A DNA stretch of 64,000 nucleotides from Theobroma cacao (Eukaryota > Streptophyta > Magnoliopsida > Malvales > Malvaceae): NCBI RefSeq assembly GCF_000208745.1, contig NC_030858.1, positions 23,204,315 through 23,268,314 of the forward strand, written 5' to 3'. A model generated the notes under the pieces. It did no database searches. It was not told the DNA's origin and worked only from the letters and a program-made list of their open reading frames with translations. Shown here one piece after another: positions 11,801 through 23,528 of this stretch. Within the stretch, counting starts at the first letter, position 1. Every line of letters starts with the position of its first letter. Position numbers and translations under genes: made by a program.

Positions 11801-14800
11801 GCTTTTATTTATTTATCCAGCCTGCATAGTAAAACAACTTACATAAATTTCCCAATGCATTCACAAAATATAGCCACATATACTCATTTCTCATAAGCCA
11901 TTCCTAGGAAAATATATATTTTTCAAGTCAATTTGTAGCCTCCAATTACTCAATTTCATAATCAATACAATATATTTTTATTTGTCACATTTATTCCTAA
12001 AACATCAAAAATCCCGTTTTAATCTCGTTCTCATTTCATAAAATACATAAAGGGCATTTAAAATAAACTCTAGATAATTTACAATAATAATAAGTTTACT
12101 CACCGTTTGTACAAACTAAAAGCTTTCTAAGCGCCCCGATCACTACTCGTCGGGTACGACTTCTTTGCCTTTTCCGGAAGGCTCTCCTCCTAGACACATT
12201 ACAAAAATTTACACAATTCATCACATTGATGCTAAATCACTATATAATTAACTTAAATCCTATACTAATGCATGGTATGAAATGCAATAGCCTAAAACGG
12301 CTTAAACGCGGTATTAACCTATTTTTGGCACTTTGCCCGATAAATTGCTAACGCGCTCCATTTTAGCTCTAAATCATCCCATTCTCTCTCCAACATTTCT
12401 AACCATTAAATATCAGCCAATAACCTTCTAAAAACAACAAAATCAGCTCACTCCCTTCCTTGGAAAATTCGGCCAAAAATGGGACATTAACTCGGTTAAT
12501 TTTCTACTTTGTTTTTCTATCACGTTTAATCGTTTTTCATCATTTTCTCTTCATTTCCCTTAGAATAAAATCAATTCATCATCATTGTACAGCATTGAGC
12601 ATCCAGCCAAGAGTGGGTATTGTGAAAATTTAATGATTTCTTGCCCAATTTAATTTCTAAACACATTTAACTAACTAAAACTATCAATTTAACTAAAAAT
12701 CAAAACCTAAAAATTTCAATTTCTCTCCCCTAGAATTTCGTCCAGCCCTTGATATCACTTTTTGATCTCTCTCCTCAAGCATGCTAAATGGAAATAAAGG
12801 CATAGGAAAGGTAGAAATCAAGCTAAAATCGAAAAATCTTACCGTTAGACGCGTAAACGGTCGAAAACCGTGAATTTCCCTTTGAATTTTCTTGTTTCTC
12901 TTTGGTTTTTCTTTTTTTCTTCCTTTCCTCTCTATTTCCTCTCTTGTTCTTCCTTATGGTCGGCCAGCACTTAAAATTTGGGTTTAAATGGGCTGACTTT
13001 TCATTAAAATAATATTATATCATTAAAAAATGCCACATGTGACTTTCCCATTGGCCCATTTTTAAAATTTCATCCATTTGTTTCCAAATTTTCACCATAC
13101 ACTTGTCTCATATATTCATAGCTTAGATAAAATTCTCAGACTCATCCAAAGTCTCGGTGGTGTAATTTTTGAAATTTACACTTTTACCCCTGTAAAAGTC
13201 AAAAATTACATTTTTACCCCAAAAATTGAAAAATTGCCCATAGACATATTTTTCATCCCTTATACTCATACCATTCTCCAATTTGTCAAATTTGATCTAA
13301 ATTCTCTCAAAATCTCAAATTTTATCCGTGGGTGGTAAAATTACGATTTTGCCCCTACACTCCAAAAATCACCAGAATTAAACTTTTTCACTTCCTATCA
13401 TTAAATTTTACTCCAAATAGTTAATCTTGGTAAAAAATTTCACTCCATGATCAAATTATTATCTTAGGTGGCAAAATGATAATTTTGCCCTTGAATATCA
13501 AAATTTTCAATTTTACCCGAAATGAACCCTCGAACTCCGAACAATAATTTTTAGTCATTCCTGGACTATAAAATATTAAATTTCATCCTAAAATTCCTAT
13601 TTGAACTAGTTCGAGGTTAAATCAACTCAAGTGTACCGTTAGGTACGATATCGGGTTTCGTCTTTTTTTAGGTGCTTTCCTAGCATAATAACATGCTACT
13701 CAGTGCATGTATGTCATGACATGTATTTATAGGGTCGGGTTTTACATCAACACTATGATTTTTTCTACTCAATTTTCTCACCGTAATTCATCATTTCCTA
13801 ACCAATTAACTTGAAATAAAATCAAATCCACCATCAATCTTCTACATGGAAAATTCGGCCAATGATGGGCAATGGAAGAACATGAATTTTTCTTGCTTGA
13901 TTTTTATGCTACACATTATTAACTAACTAAAAACACTAAAATATCTTAAAATCTAACCAAATCAAGCATCAAAACTCCTCCCTCCATGTCCGGCCAGCAA
14001 GAGACCCACCATGAAACCATGTGATTCAACCATGGAAAATGCTAAAAAATGTATGGGAAAGGTAGATCACAAGCTATAATTGAAAAATCTTACCTTTTTT
14101 CACTTGTTTCCTTGAATTTTCACACTTTTCCCTTGAATTTTTCCACCTAGGGTTTTTGTTCTTCTTTTCTTCCTTTGTTCTTCTTTTGGCCGGCCATAAT
14201 GAAGAGAAATAGGCTGATTTTGTGTTGACTTTAAAGCTAAATAATAAATGGATATAAACTTGATACATGTCACCATTCCATTGGTCCATGTGTCATACTT
14301 ACCCATTAAGCAATCTCTCTCCACCACTTAAATTTTCTCAATTATCCATGATAATATTGGGTAAAATCCATGTGCTAGACAAGTGTTGGGTGGTGTAAAA
14401 TTACAATTTTGCCCCTAGGGTGGCAAAATGACTATTTTACCCTTATGCTCGAAAAAATGTCGAAATTAAAATTTTTCACTTCTCAAACTCAAATTATGTT
14501 CTAAATAGTCAATCTTGATCAAAAACTTCTTCCAAAATTCACATCTTAATCTCGGATCGTAAAATGACCATTTTACCCCTAGATCATGAAAATTCCAATT
14601 TGACTCCAAATTGATCCTCGAACTCCGAATTACGATTTTAAGTCATTTCGAGAATTTAAAATTCTCAATTTCATCTTAAAACCTCTATTTGGACTAGTTC
14701 GAGGCTTAATTCAACTTAATTGCACCTCTAGGTACACTACCGACTTTTAATGATTTTTTGGGGCTTTCCAAGTATGCAAGCATATTGTCAAATAAATGAA

Positions 14801-14836
14801 TGACATGGCAAGTATTTTATAAGGTCATGCTTGACA
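8810..14836 (+). mobile_element. LTR-like unit B (TGTCACGACC family), split by C
   Basis: The unit starts with TGACAACAGTCGCGG, which aligns to about base 29 of a full family member, so roughly the first 28 bases are missing. It runs to CTTGACA at 14836. Removing the nested solo LTR C with one duplication (10,644-13,751) leaves about 2.9 kb, the same length as A. It is the mirror image of A: both carry the GACATTCATAACCCGGAATG-type start, a CTTGGCCGAGG block, and the same late section with repeated TTTTGCCCCT phrases. No genes are present; open frames in it are short and without motifs. Confidence 0.65.
10644..13746 (+). mobile_element. Solo LTR C (3.1 kb) with TCAAC duplication
   Basis: It begins TGTCACGACCCGAAACC and ends GGGTCGGGTTTTACA, so it has TG...CA ends. 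It is flanked by perfect 5-bp copies of TCAAC (10,639-10,643 and 13,747-13,751), the mark of integrase-mediated insertion. It contains no polyprotein, primer-binding site or polypurine tract, which fits a solo LTR left after LTR-LTR recombination. It sits inside unit B. Long stretches are nearly the same as solo LTR D (for example around 12,260-12,430 versus 19,400-19,570). Very long LTRs are typical of Tekay/Del-like gypsy elements; that lineage is an inference. Confidence 0.85.
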
Positions 14837-14837
14837 C

Positions 14838-14992
14838 TATCACACCCCAAATTTTGGACCATGACTGACGTTAGGGCCTAAGTAGGTGAAGGCCCAATAG
14901 ACCTAAGCAAGTCTTAAAAGCAATCTAGAAGACTTAAACATGTATGTGCATACCTATTCGTAATATTTAATATATATATATATATATATATA

Positions 14993-15023
<31 letters not shown>

Positions 15024-16137
15024 CATAAGCATATGTCCTATTCTATCTTTTCACAAAACATGCATGAATAATGTTCAGCATTTCCAGCATAATCGAACTC
15101 TCTACTAAGGTTACAAAAAACATTTTCAAAATAAGCCTTTCTATGACTAAGGCAAGTTTTTTCAAGTCAAGATTCAATTGAAACATGAAAACATAAAAAG
15201 ATGCTTGTTCCCATGTAATTTAATAGATAGATAATATAGATATACTATAGTTGTGTTAAAAAACTATTCTTAAAGCACTTGATTTTCTATTCAATAGATC
15301 ACATAATTGAAGATTCAAAACTTAGGCATGATATTGCAATTGGATACTTGATAAACTACATAAATATGTGCATATTGTTAGTGAAAACAAAATAAGTTAT
15401 AAATGCAATATCCACTTACAACACCAAGCAAAACTCTTCTACAATAAAAATTCAAGTCCACTATTTGTAAGCTTCACAATATATTAAGTCTTGAACCTTC
15501 TATAGAACCTATCATGACCAAAAACTATCATAAAGTAAATATCCTCATTTTTATTTTATTTTCTTTTTCCCTCAATTTACTTAAGATATTTAATGTAAAT
15601 AAAAAAATAACCCCTCATTTAGATTAAATAAAAATATCTTAAAAAACAAATTCCAAAAGAATATAAGTATAAATTTTTGTTGCCAGAACAAAATAAAAAA
15701 GGTTCGACTAAAACTAAACTTTGGCTTCAAATACCATAACAAGTTTACTTCTAAAAATTAGAAAAAAAAAAGGTTATTTCAATATCAAAGGAACCAATAC
15801 CAGGACTTTTTATGCTTATTAAATTGTTTTACAAAATCACATATTTTGGTCCCATCCCAAACAAAAGAAAAAATTCAGCATTTGGAAGTGATAACCAACT
15901 GGGGTAACAAGGCCACCAAGGATAAGAAGCATGGAATGACTATAATCAACAACAAAAGTCATGCATGACAGATGATAAAAGCTCACCAAGAAAGTATTAC
16001 CAGTTTACTTATGGTTTGCTCCGAAAACTCTCATGCTACGCATGTGTCAAAAATCAAGGTTACTATATATACATGCTAAACTTCGTCAATATCTTGTCAA
16101 TGTAATTCACTAGGGGCAATCCCAATAGCCTTTTCTT
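14838..16137. mobile_element. Truncated LTR-like fragment and AT-rich sequence
   Basis: The left end, TATCACACCCC followed by GACCATGACTGACGTTAGGG, matches the start of solo LTR J at 39,400 (TATCACGACC, then CATGACTGGCG) and of unit H at 60,070. It is therefore another family member, cut short. No matching right end or duplication was found. After an AT dinucleotide run (14,969-15,023) the sequence is AT-rich and holds nothing I can recognise up to the copia fragment at 16,138. Confidence 0.4.
14969..15023. repeat. AT dinucleotide microsatellite
   Basis: Two runs of (TA)n are separated by a short AATATATTA break. This is simple sequence and probably polymorphic. Confidence 0.95.
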
Positions 16138-16427
16138 TTAATCTTTAAACAATTTGATCTTGAGTATAAAGAACACTTCACCAAGGTCATTCAAAGCAAA
16201 ATGATGATATAACCAAATCTTTATTGCTGACATTGCATCTACATCATTCCTAAAGAGTAGTATATCATTTACATAAAGAACCAAAAATGTGATGCTAATC
16301 CTATTAACTTTCTTGACAGGCATGGTGTTGGTAAAAGACATGCATTCATAATACATACTTAATGGAAAATTTAAAAGTTTTCTCTTAAACAAGATCAATA
16401 TTTCATTGTTTATTGTAAATTCTTAAC
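16138..16427 (-). pseudogene. Copia remnant F: reverse transcriptase, C-terminal part
   Basis: On the minus strand the frame reads ITFLVLYVNDILLFRNDVDA, then LYHHFALNDLGEVFFILKIK. This is the copia RT active-site region (normally LYVDDILLIGND) followed by the KDLGEA..ILGI motif. The first catalytic Asp of YVDD is Asn here. Downstream, towards 16,050, the frame decays with several stops. The upstream half of the same element lies beyond 35,205, on the far side of a nested insertion, so F is the oldest layer of the nest at 16-36 kb. Confidence 0.75.
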
Positions 16428-18024
16428 TGATTACAGGAAGATTATTATACCTTAATTCCTAAGATGTCAAAATCTTATGATCTTAATGTCCCTAGGCATT
16501 AATCAACTTGGAACTAAGCTTAGGTTATAATAAATCTCCAATTGTTTAAGTGTCCAGCTCGGTGATCCATATAGATTTGAAGTTGAATAACACCAAGGGT
16601 GATAGAGGTTTGCTTATGTTGCTAAGCTTAATGAGCACTTTTGGTTTCTCTCTTCTTAAGGAATATTTGAAAAAGTAAAGGAGAAAGAGGAAAAGAATTT
16701 GTTATCGATCCTCAAGACAAGGAAGCCAAACAAATATAAGGGTTTGGTGCTTTAATCGATGCCAACTTAAAAGGTTTCCTAGGGTTATCAATTCCTCTTC
16801 ACTCTCTCACTTGTTTGCCTCATAAGCTTTCTTGGTTGTGGTTGTACCTCTTAAATGCAGCATAAGCATATATTTAGAAGCAATCCTAACCCTAATGGGT
16901 TTTAAGTTAACATTTTTGTTAATTACAAAATTGCCTTGACTTAATTGAACTCTTTCAATTAAATCTTTTAAAGTTCAAAACTTCTTTACAATTAAGTCCA
17001 ACTTAATTCTCCATTTTACATTTTAACTTGTCACCCCTAATGTCTATGACCCAGTAGGTTTTTAACATGTTAGTAATAAATATAAACTATAATCCAAAGT
17101 CTATTAGGATTAGGTGAATCAAACTATTTGCGTTCATCATTAATTCCCAAATAATTAGTTTATATTTATAACTTAAGATTAACATCTAGCAGTGTGGCAT
17201 GACTACCAAAATGTTAAGAAGAGTTAAAGAGGTTTGAATAAATCTTTCATTGCTCAATCTTTTAGTGTAATTCAATCTTTTATCATTTGATGTCTTAATA
17301 AAACAAAGCGTATGGTACAATGTTTACTTTATATTTATCTTTATCATTTTAGCTTTTTTAAGCTTGTTCTTAACTCATTAATGAAATTTGAAAAACTCAA
17401 TTATTTGAATCTTCATTTTATCTTGGTCAAGGATTTCCTTAAGTTAAGATATGTCGAGACACAATGAGACATCTCCCTTGAGATCACTTAGGGTGATATA
17501 TCTTTTATTAATCATTCATTTATCTTCATGTGTTCAGTGCTATACTAATTTTTCATCATTTTGTACATCCTTAGCTAAAATTGTCTAAGATAGTATCAAA
17601 GTATAGTCATCCTTGTATAAGATAGCTTGATGATATCAAGCGTGTAGATCACTTACACAACTAACACATGAAAATATTTTCATAAACACTGAGTGAAATA
17701 CCAAATAGAATTCTCATACTTGTTAATGTTCAATGAACTTGTTCTTTTAACAAGGATCCACATGTTAATTTTAGGTGTCTCCATACTTCAATCTATAAAA
17801 CTAATTGTGTAACGACCGCAACTCGATCGCTACCGATGTCCGAGGCTTGCGGGAGAACCTGCCAAGTCCCGAACAAGCCTTAATTGAAACTTTTGATAAT
17901 ACATTATATTCATTCCACTAATTTATGTAATCGCTTTGAACAGTATAACTCTTTGTAATATACTTAAAACGAAAAGTTGGACAAATCGACTAAACTTTTA
18001 TTCCCCATTATTGTATAAATATAT

Positions 18025-20760
18025 TGTCACGACCCGGAACCTCCCTCGGATCCATGACAACCGTCATGACGTCCCGATTGATACTTATTACCCAGAATAC
18101 CAAACGGAATCTCGCAAGGCTTACATATCAGTTTTAAATAATTTTCAGTCGTTTTCGGCTCAAGTAAATCAAAAGACAAAAATATAGCATTTTTATATAA
18201 AACAAGATTTATAGAAACATGTGTAAGAAACTTTTTGTAACTTAGAAGTAAAATAAATTCATACATACAATAATTTACAAAGTTATAATGTACAATAATA
18301 ATTACAATGACAAGTGGTCCATAACTACACCAAGTGTTAGTGATAGTAACCTACTGTCTGTGTGATAGAGGGGTCAACTGGAATTCTCGACAAAATAGGG
18401 TATCTACAAGCTACCACAGGTCTGAAATATTTGGAAAGGAGGTGGGTGAGATTTTTCAATCCTAAAGAGTAAACAGACATTATCATAAATATCTAAAGGT
18501 GAGTAAACTGGAGGCAAGTTTAAACAACATATCACAAACCATTTCGTAAGATTTTCAATTTATTTATTAAACCATAAAATATTTGTAATTTACCAAAACA
18601 ATTGTTAAGGCTTCTGACTTTTATTAAAAACAAGACTCAAGCCAAAACTAATCCTCGGGGATACTTTGGTCGAGGCATCTAATCGAGTCTGCCAAGGTTG
18701 TTAAGATATTTACATGTGAAACACATTTTTATTTTTAAAACAAGCCGTTCCTTGGAGTTGGCCAAGTTACACATTCACGTGGGGGTTCAACGTGATGTGA
18801 GCTCTAATACTACCCCGGGAGTTACCCTCCTCGCCTCTACAACCGGAGTAATTATATAACCGGGTTTACCATGCCCCTCTAATAGGCAGTCCACGAAAAC
18901 CTGTCATTGCGGTGACTTAACCCACCAATTTTAATAAAATTTCGACAGTATAACGTGGTTTTTATTTATTTACCTAACTTGCATAGTAAAAACAGCTTAC
19001 ATAAATTCCCAATGCAATTTATCAAATATAGCCACATATACTCATATTTCATAAGCCATTCATAGGAAAATATATATTTCAAAATAATTGGCAGCCTCCA
19101 ATTACTCAATTTCACAATCAACACAATATATTTTTATTTGTCACATTTATTTCTAAAACATCAAAAATCCCGTTTTAATCTCGTTTTCATTTCATAAAAT
19201 ACATAAAGAGCATTTAAAAATAAACTCTAGATAATTTACAATAATAATAGGTTTACTCACCGTTTGTACAAACTAACTACTTTCTAGGTGCCCCGATCAC
19301 TTTTCGTCTGGTACGACTTCCTTGCCTTTACCGGAAGGCTCTCCTCCTAAACACATTGCAAAATTTACCCAATTCACCACATTGATGCTAAATCACTATA
19401 TAATTGACTTAAATCCTATGCTAATGCATGGTATGAAATGCAATAGCCTAAAATGGCTTAAACGCGATATTAACCTATTTTTGGCACTTTATCCGTTAAA
19501 TTACTAACGCGCTCCATTTTAGCTCTAAATTGTCCCATTTTCTCTCCAACATTTCTAACCATTAAATATCAGCCAATAACTCACTAAAATCACCAAAATC
19601 AGCTCACTTTCATCCTTGGAAAATTTGGCCAAAAATGGGACATTTACTCGATTAATTTTTCACTTTGTTTTTCTATCACATTTAACCATTTTTCATCATT
19701 TTCTCTTCATTTCTCTTAGAATAAAAATCAGTTCATCATCATTGTACATCAATGCATATTCAGCCAAGGGTGGGTATTGTGAAAATTTCATGCTTTCTTG
19801 CCCAATTTGATTTCTATACACATTTAACTAACTAAAACTAACAATTTAACTAAAAATCAAAACCTAAAAAATTCAAATTCCTCTCCCTTGAATTTCGTCC
19901 AGCCCTTGATATCACTTTTTGATCTCTCTCCTCAAGCATGCTAAATGGAAATAAAGGCATAAGAAAGGTAGAAATCAAGCTAAAGTCGAAAAATCTTACC
20001 ATTAGACGCGTAAACGGTTAAAAAACGCGATTTTCCATTTGAATTTTCTAGTTTTCCTTTGTTTTTCTCTTTTCTTCCTTTCCTCTCTATTTTCTCTCTT
20101 GTTCTTTCCTTATGGCCAGCCATCACTTAATATGGGGTTTAAATGGGCTGACTTTTCATTAAAATAATATTAAATCATTAAAAAAATGCCATGTATCACT
20201 TTCCCGTTGGCCAATTTTTAAAATTTCGTCTTTTAAACTTCAATTTTTCACCACTTACAATACCATAGTTATTCATACAAAAAATAAATAAATCCTATGA
20301 TTTTGACAAGTTTTGGGTGGTGAAAATTACAGTTTTTACCCCAAAACGACAAAATTACCGTTTTGCCCTAATATTTCGAAAATTGCCGAAATTGAAAATT
20401 TTCACTTCCTATCATTAAATTATACTCCAAATAGTTAATCTTGGTAAAAAATTTCACTCCATGATCAAATTATTATCTTAGGTGGCAAAATGACGATTTT
20501 GCCCCTAAACATCAAAATTTTCAATTTTACCCCAAATGAACCCTCGAACTCCGAACAATCATTTTTAGTCATTCTTCAACTGTAAAATATTAAATTTCAT
20601 CCTACGATTCCTATTTAAACTAGTTCAAGGTTAAATCCACTCAAGTGTACCGTTAGGTACAATACCGGGTTTCGTCTATTCTTAGAGACTTTCCTAGCGT
20701 AATAACATGCTACTCAGTGCATGTATGTCATGACATGCGTTTATAGGGTCAGGTTTTACA
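18025..20760 (+). mobile_element. Solo LTR D (2.7 kb) with TATAT duplication
   Basis: It begins TGTCACGACCCGGAACC and ends GGGTCAGGTTTTACA, flanked by TATAT at 18,020-18,024 and 20,761-20,765. It is closely related to C, but about 370 bases shorter, mainly in the first part. No genes, primer-binding site or polypurine tract are present. Removing it with one duplication restores a continuous stretch of the outer solo LTR. Confidence 0.88.
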
Positions 20761-21530
20761 TATATTAAGTTTATAATCTCTAAATGTACATTTGCATTAA
20801 CATTAGTGTCTATTTACAAAACAAAATACACTATGAAGAACTTGACCTCTAGTAGCGGAGCGACTCAGAGTAAGTGCTAAGAGATGTCTGTACCTATCTG
20901 TGGTGGATAATATGTGCCAATGACTACACACTAGGCCGATCACTTATCTGCAAAAGGGGAGATAAGGGAGGTGAGTCTCACAGACTCAGTGATCGTTGGC
21001 TCTGTGAGTAGGGCATAGATGAAAAACAAGCTTAGAGCAGAACTTTTTGATTAATAAAAATAGAGTATAAAATGACAACCTTATAAAACCAAATAAGGTA
21101 CTTGTTCCTTGTAAAATTGCCATGTAAATCATAGTGCAATACTTTTATTAGCAAACAATGCCGAAAACTAGTGCATAATAAAATAGATTTCAATTCAAGA
21201 AATCATTCAATATTTGCATAAACAAAAATGGCAGTATGTAAACACGCATACTCCCAAAAGGTGTGGCATGTAAAATACCCGAGTACATCCACATAAAATA
21301 ATCCGTAATCAATATGTTAAGCATTGAAAGCTATTGATTAAAAAAGGGAGCTGCAGATAAAGCGGTTTCTTTCCACCATGCAAAAGAGTACGAGTTTAAA
21401 ACTTTCAAGACTCTTGAGTAGGTAATCAGCCTGTGGATCCATTTCCACATAATAACATCAGGAAGGCCACCCTCCACCTTATTCCTTAAGCCATGGCAGT
21501 CTAATGATGTTGGCCGACATAGGAGAAATC

Positions 21531-22616
21531 TGTTGGTCCCGTTAATATGTGCTAGTGGGGGGGGTGAATAGCACAATTTGGCTCTTGATAATATGTGGAA
21601 CTAATTTCCAGAACTTAAGAAAGTAAAAACAGAGTATAAGGTGCACAACAATTTAGAGTGGTTCGGTCCAAGACCTACATCCACTACCTTGATTATCCAA
21701 CTAAGGATTTTCCCAATGATTCACTAAGAATCTGGTGAAATTCACAAGCTTTCATCAAGCTTTTACAATGACTTTTTGTAGGCTCAGCCAAAACCTTTAC
21801 ACTAGTTTTTCACTAGCTTAACTAAAACCCAAAGTGGTTTTCTAGGGCTTAACCACAACCTATAACATTCAAGCTTTCCCAAGCTTGAACAACCCCTTAG
21901 AGTGACTCCCTCACTCTAAGTATACAAGAACAAAAGTTAAAAGAAGTACCTATGATCACAAGTTGATCTGATTGGTACAAGATTGAGTGCTAAATATAAT
22001 GACAAAGAGTAGACGTTTAAGTGCAGACAAGTGCAGTGAAGCTTTTCTGGTTTTTCTTCTTTCTAAAGCTCAAATCTCATTCAAGGCTTCTAAAAACTTA
22101 TTTCTCATTGTTGGAAGACCCTTTTATACTTGGAAATGAAACTCTGATAGTAATTTGGCAGTTTATATCCATTGAAAACAGTTGAGGATGAGTTCTAGCC
22201 GTTAATTTGTCTTGTAGTGCTCTGGTTCAAATTGCAGACAAAGAGCTTTTAGTCGACTAACTTGGTTGACTAAGTTGATTCTGTTTTTGGTTTACAGATT
22301 CTGACAGAGGGCACTTAGTCGACTGACTTGGTTGACTAAGTTGGTTATGTTTCTCAAACTTTTCAGCTCGTCATTTCTCCAATTTGAAATTTGGTCAACC
22401 AATGTTCTTCTTTGTTTCACCAATAAACTTCCTCCTTGTTATTCAGTTACATCTTGTTGATTTTATCCCTCTTTTTCTTTAAAAAATACTCTTTGAAGAT
22501 TTAAGAAATTAATTTCATATATTAATTTCTTGTACACTCAAGTAAAGGAATTAGACACAAATGAATGGGAATGTTTTATTATCATCAAAAACTAATGGAG
22601 CCAACAATCTCCCCCT
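21531..22616 (-). repeat. 3' LTR of copia E
   Basis: This 1,086-base repeat starts TGTTGGTCCC and ends GAGCCAACA on the plus strand. It lines up along its whole length with 30,620-31,698, with scattered substitutions. It holds two copies of a 66-base unit carrying the palindrome TTAGTCGACTAA (22,249 and, with one change, 22,315). Confidence 0.95.
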
Positions 22617-22630
22617 TTTTGATGATGACA
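22617..22630 (-). promoter_or_regulatory. Polypurine tract of copia E
   Basis: AAAAAGGGGGAGAT (minus strand) directly abuts the 3' LTR, where RNase H leaves the primer for plus-strand synthesis. Confidence 0.85.
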
Positions 22631-23528
22631 AAACACTCCTTGATTAACAACATAATGTCATTTTAAATTCTTTTTAGTTTTCTATAGGAATTGAGGATTG
22701 CTCCTTCTAAGTATAAGCTCCCTCTTAGTGTGTGCATATTTTGCTTATTTTGTTTTAGCCAATTTTATTCTTGTCACATAGAAAATGACATTGTACATTT
22801 AGAGTATACATATGTGCGTTAATGTAGAGTGATTTTCAGCAAGTAAGTATTAACAGATTTGTCATTCAATTTTTAGTAGTAAGTGTTGTCAAATTTTCAT
22901 CAAAGTTCCAGCAGCTGTCAATCAGCTTATTTATTTCAGATTTTGTATACATTATTCATGTTTCAATTGATATGCTATATGCTTCATCTATAACTTATTC
23001 TCATTAGACATTATATAAACATCATCTATCAGCATGTAAATCTATATCAGCATATTAGCAGCAAATTTTGTTTATGACAGTCAACATATCAAAACATCAG
23101 CAGACTTTAGTTTATAGCAGTTAAATATCATAAACATATCAGCATTCATGTTTCACATACATCCACATAAATAACAAAATTAGAGCTGAGTGTTTAAGTG
23201 CCACCAAGGCACAAATAACAGTTGATTAAAAAGTATTTCGAAAATGCCCCTAGACTAGTTTTGCTTCCTATCTCATATTTCTCTAATTTCATGCACCCTT
23301 GGTTCTACTTTCTTTCCTTTCCTAGGTTCTTGGTTCCTTTACCCTAACATTTTTTTTTATTTTTTTAAACATTATTCTCTAGTTCCTAGTTCCTAGTTCC
23401 TGCTCCCCTAGTACCATACTTCTCCCCCTTTTTGTCAGCATCAAAGGAGGGGGATTTTACTTATCGGATGAAGTAGAGGGTGAGGATTCAGTTCCATAGA
23501 AAGGGTTAAGAGGAAACGGAAAGGGTTC

